From contig CAMMBX010000044.1 of NCBI GenBank assembly GCA_946494345.1, forward strand, positions 1-8,375: a DNA stretch of 8,375 nucleotides, in the 5' to 3' direction. Every line of letters begins with the position of its first letter. The first letter of the stretch is position 1. The position numbers and the translations under genes are program-made. Below, one piece after another: positions 6,456 through 8,375 of the stretch. The notes below the pieces were generated by a model, which made no database searches, was not told where the DNA came from, and saw only the letters and a list, made by a program, of their open reading frames with translations. The DNA is from an uncultured Mycoplasmatota bacterium (GTDB lineage: Bacteria; Bacillota_I; Bacilli_A; RF39; UBA660).

Positions 6456-7433
6456 ATGCCATCAACTGTAACTCATGCTTATTTTGCCAATGACTTATAT
6501 GATATTCTTCCTATTGGTCTAAAAAAATTATTAATGGATGACAAACAAAGACTAAGAATGTTTGCCCAAAGCACTGATCCCTTTATTTTTTATAATTTAT
6601 TAAAAAAGAAAGACCAAAAGGTAAGAGATTTTCAAAATTATTTTCATCAAAATAAAACAAGAGAATTCTTTATAAACTTAGTTAATTATATAAAATATAA
6701 CAATTACTATCAAAATAGTGAAGTTATGGCCTTTCTCTATGGTTTCATCGCTCACTATGCTTTAGATACTAAGGTACACCCTTTTGTATATTATAAAACT
6801 GGTAATTTTATAGAAGATGACCCTACAACTTATAAGTATAGAAATAAACATATATGTATGGAAACATTTATTGATAATTATATGATTAAACAGAAAGAAA
6901 ATATAAATCCCTATAATTTTAAGTTTTATAATTTTACTTTTGATTTAACTCCTTTTTCTAAAGAATTAAAAGAAGTAATTGATTATGCCTTTAAAGAAAC
7001 ATTTAATTTTGACAATTTTTCTACTTATTATTATAAATCATTAAAAGATATGTATTATTCCCTAAAGTATCTTCGTTACGATAAATATGGCCTTAAAATG
7101 TTTGCCTACAAAACAGTTGATAAATTTACCAGTCCTAAAACTTTTAAATTTCAAGCAGTATCTTATCATACTCCTCTAAAAGATAATTTTAATTATTTAA
7201 ATGCAAATCATTCTCCCTGGGTTCACCCTACTTTAAAAAGAGAAAAACATCATGAATCCTTTATAGAACTTTATTCTATCGCTTTACATGATGCTAAAAA
7301 AATCATAACAGATGTTAACAGTTATTTAAAAGACACTAAAAAAATCAATTTACGAACTGTCTTTAAAAATTATTCTTATTTAACAGGAAAAGATTGTAAT
7401 AATAAAAACAATTTAAAATATTTTGAATTTTAG
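6456..7433 (+). CDS. Zinc-dependent phospholipase C family protein, no signal peptide
   Basis: The 325-residue protein matches the zinc-dependent phospholipase C fold, whose Bacillus cereus member cleaves phosphatidylcholine with three zinc ions. Counterparts of most zinc ligands appear in the right order: H7 (THAYF), D41 (STDPF), H64, then H100-x3-D104-x3-H108 (IAHYALDTKVHPF), and H132-x3-E136 (HICMETF), which matches the H-x3-E pair of the known enzyme. That enzyme is secreted and matured to a free N-terminal Trp ligand. This protein begins MPSTVTHAYFA with no signal peptide or such Trp, so it is probably cytoplasmic and its substrate is unknown. The C-terminal half is rich in Tyr, Phe and Lys and has no recognised domain. 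The ATG has AAAGGA 12 bases upstream; a TTG frame start at 6444 would abut that site and is rejected. It is probably co-transcribed with the gene at 7480. Confidence 0.8.
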   Translation: MPSTVTHAYFANDLYDILPIGLKKLLMDDKQRLRMFAQSTDPFIFYNLLKKKDQKVRDFQNYFHQNKTREFFINLVNYIKYNNYYQNSEVMAFLYGFIAHYALDTKVHPFVYYKTGNFIEDDPTTYKYRNKHICMETFIDNYMIKQKENINPYNFKFYNFTFDLTPFSKELKEVIDYAFKETFNFDNFSTYYYKSLKDMYYSLKYLRYDKYGLKMFAYKTVDKFTSPKTFKFQAVSYHTPLKDNFNYLNANHSPWVHPTLKREKHHESFIELYSIALHDAKKIITDVNSYLKDTKKINLRTVFKNYSYLTGKDCNNKNNLKYFEF

Positions 7434-7454
7434 AGTATAAAATTATAACTAACT

Positions 7455-7477
7455 TATCACTATATTAATAGGTGATA
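7455..7477 (+). promoter_or_regulatory. Hairpin covering the ribosome binding site of the SpoIID-like gene
   Basis: TATCAC (7455-7460) pairs exactly with GTGATA (7472-7477), extended by TAT (7461-7463) pairing with ATA (7468-7470) around a bulged G. The AGGTGAT ribosome site at 7470-7476 lies inside the right arm, with the ATG at 7480. Folding would hide it, suggesting translational control or coupling to the upstream gene. Confidence 0.4.
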
Positions 7478-7479
7478 TT

Positions 7480-8375
7480 ATGTTAGAAAGCTATAAAATT
7501 TCAAAAAGTAACAATGAAGAAGTACTTTATTTATATTTGAATGTAAACTATGAATTTGCAAATGAACTTACAAATGAAGAATTAGAAAAGAAAGCCAACA
7601 ATTATTTAAGTACACACAATATTAAATTTAAAGGTAATAAAATAGTTTTTATTGTTAATGGTATAAGTACCAAAATGATTACTATAAATGAAAATAAAAC
7701 TTATTTGAATGATTATCTAATTATATTAAATACAAAAGAAAAAATAAACATCAAGGAACTCCTTCTGAGTTTTCTTTTCAGTAATATTACTTTAACTCTA
7801 AAAGAAGAAACTTTAAAAGCCATAACTGTTTTATATCGCAGCGAAATTATTAGTAATTTAGAAGAAAACAAACACTTAGATTTAAAAAAGATTACTCTAT
7901 CTTATCATAATTATAGTTATTATAAGATGAGTTATCCAGAAACTTATAAACTAAAATTTGATATTTATAACAAAGTAATAAATGATACAGATGGAGAATA
8001 TTTAGTTTATGATAACAAAGCGATTAAATGTTTTACTCATTTAGTTAGTAATGGTTATACTGAAGAAGATAAAAACATCCCTTACACTATAAAAAAAGAA
8101 AGTCTTTGGGATTTAGCATATCCTAACTATTTACAGAAGAAAAGTTATAGTATTAAAGAGTTTAAAGAAAAATTAAATCTAAAAAGCGATAATTTTAATA
8201 TAAAGATTACTAGTATAAGTGATTCTAACAGAATAAAAGAAATAGATTTAGGAGAAAGAAAAATCGACGCTAGAACTCTTGCTGTCCTTTTAGATTTACC
8301 TTCAACAGATATTACTATAATTATTAAGAAAGACTATCTTACTTTCATAACAAGAGGAATAGGTAGTGGTTTAGG
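7480..8375 (+). CDS. SpoIID/LytB-like protein, divergent, truncated by window end
   Basis: The first 298 codons of an unfinished gene are visible. Residues about 90-298 align by eye with SpoIID, the sporulation lytic transglycosylase that trims peptidoglycan glycan strands. EETLKAITVLYRSE (109-122) matches the EALKAQALAARTY segment. NDTDGEYLVYDNKAIKCFTHLVSNGYTE (168-195) matches the T-G...Y...H-S-x-S-G-G-x-T region. IDARTLAVLLDLPSTDITI...FITRGIGSGLG (262-299) matches the IDGR...LGLRSTDF...TRGYGHGVG end. Three things are odd. The catalytic Glu of the SEMP motif falls on N102 (SNIT). The GHG motif is GSG. There is no signal peptide or membrane anchor; residues 1-88 form an unrecognised region (EVLYLYLNVNYEFANEL, then NKIVFIVNGI). 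The protein is therefore probably non-enzymatic and cytoplasmic. AGGTGAT at 7470-7476 supports the ATG. It lies 46 bases behind the phospholipase-like gene. Confidence 0.72.
   Translation, partial: MLESYKISKSNNEEVLYLYLNVNYEFANELTNEELEKKANNYLSTHNIKFKGNKIVFIVNGISTKMITINENKTYLNDYLIILNTKEKINIKELLLSFLFSNITLTLKEETLKAITVLYRSEIISNLEENKHLDLKKITLSYHNYSYYKMSYPETYKLKFDIYNKVINDTDGEYLVYDNKAIKCFTHLVSNGYTEEDKNIPYTIKKESLWDLAYPNYLQKKSYSIKEFKEKLNLKSDNFNIKITSISDSNRIKEIDLGERKIDARTLAVLLDLPSTDITIIIKKDYLTFITRGIGSGL

Overview
The window comes from a very AT-rich genome. It uses the standard bacterial code: TGG encodes Trp, and TGA ends nrdD as a tandem TGA TGA. Shine-Dalgarno sites are strong (GGAGGT, AGGAGAGG, AGGTGAT) and genes are tightly packed. 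Together with an oxygen-sensitive class III ribonucleotide reductase and a SpoIID-like protein, this suggests an obligately anaerobic low-GC Bacillota or wall-bearing Mycoplasmatota-type bacterium, probably gut-associated. That placement is inference from composition and gene types only.

Layout. (1) Positions 1-215 hold no gene, only AT-rich hairpins behind the first operon. (2) Positions 216-3348, minus strand, are an nrdD-nrdG-dut operon with 1-base stop/start overlaps. It makes dNTPs anaerobically and removes dUTP. (3) Positions 3349-3467 are a short divergent control region with a perfect 22-bp palindrome of CRP-like spacing. (4) Positions 3468-4091, plus strand, encode a Crp/Fnr-family regulator reading away from nrdD. 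The palindrome sits near -42 of the likely nrdD promoter and over the -35 of the regulator's own promoter. The simplest model is activation of nrdDG-dut and autoregulation by this protein. (5) An imperfect, possibly two-way terminator at about 4161-4187 separates this block from a second minus-strand pair. (6) That pair is an Abi_2 (AbiD/AbiF-type) HEPN protein (5312-6280) followed, with a 20-base overlap, by a membrane-anchored HtrA-like serine protease with a PDZ domain (4216-5331). (7) Positions 6281-6455 hold back-to-back extended -10 promoters and three copies of an 11-base repeat. (8) On the plus strand, a zinc-dependent phospholipase C-like protein without a signal peptide (6456-7433) is followed, without a visible terminator, by a truncated SpoIID-like gene (7480 to the window end). 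Its N-terminus lacks a membrane anchor and its expected catalytic Glu appears to be Asn.

The best leads are the nrd/Crp-Fnr control region with the regulator's C-x3-C-x2-H motif, the overlapping Abi_2-HtrA pair, and the apparently inactivated cytosolic SpoIID homologue. No CRISPR array, tRNA, rRNA or insertion sequence was seen.
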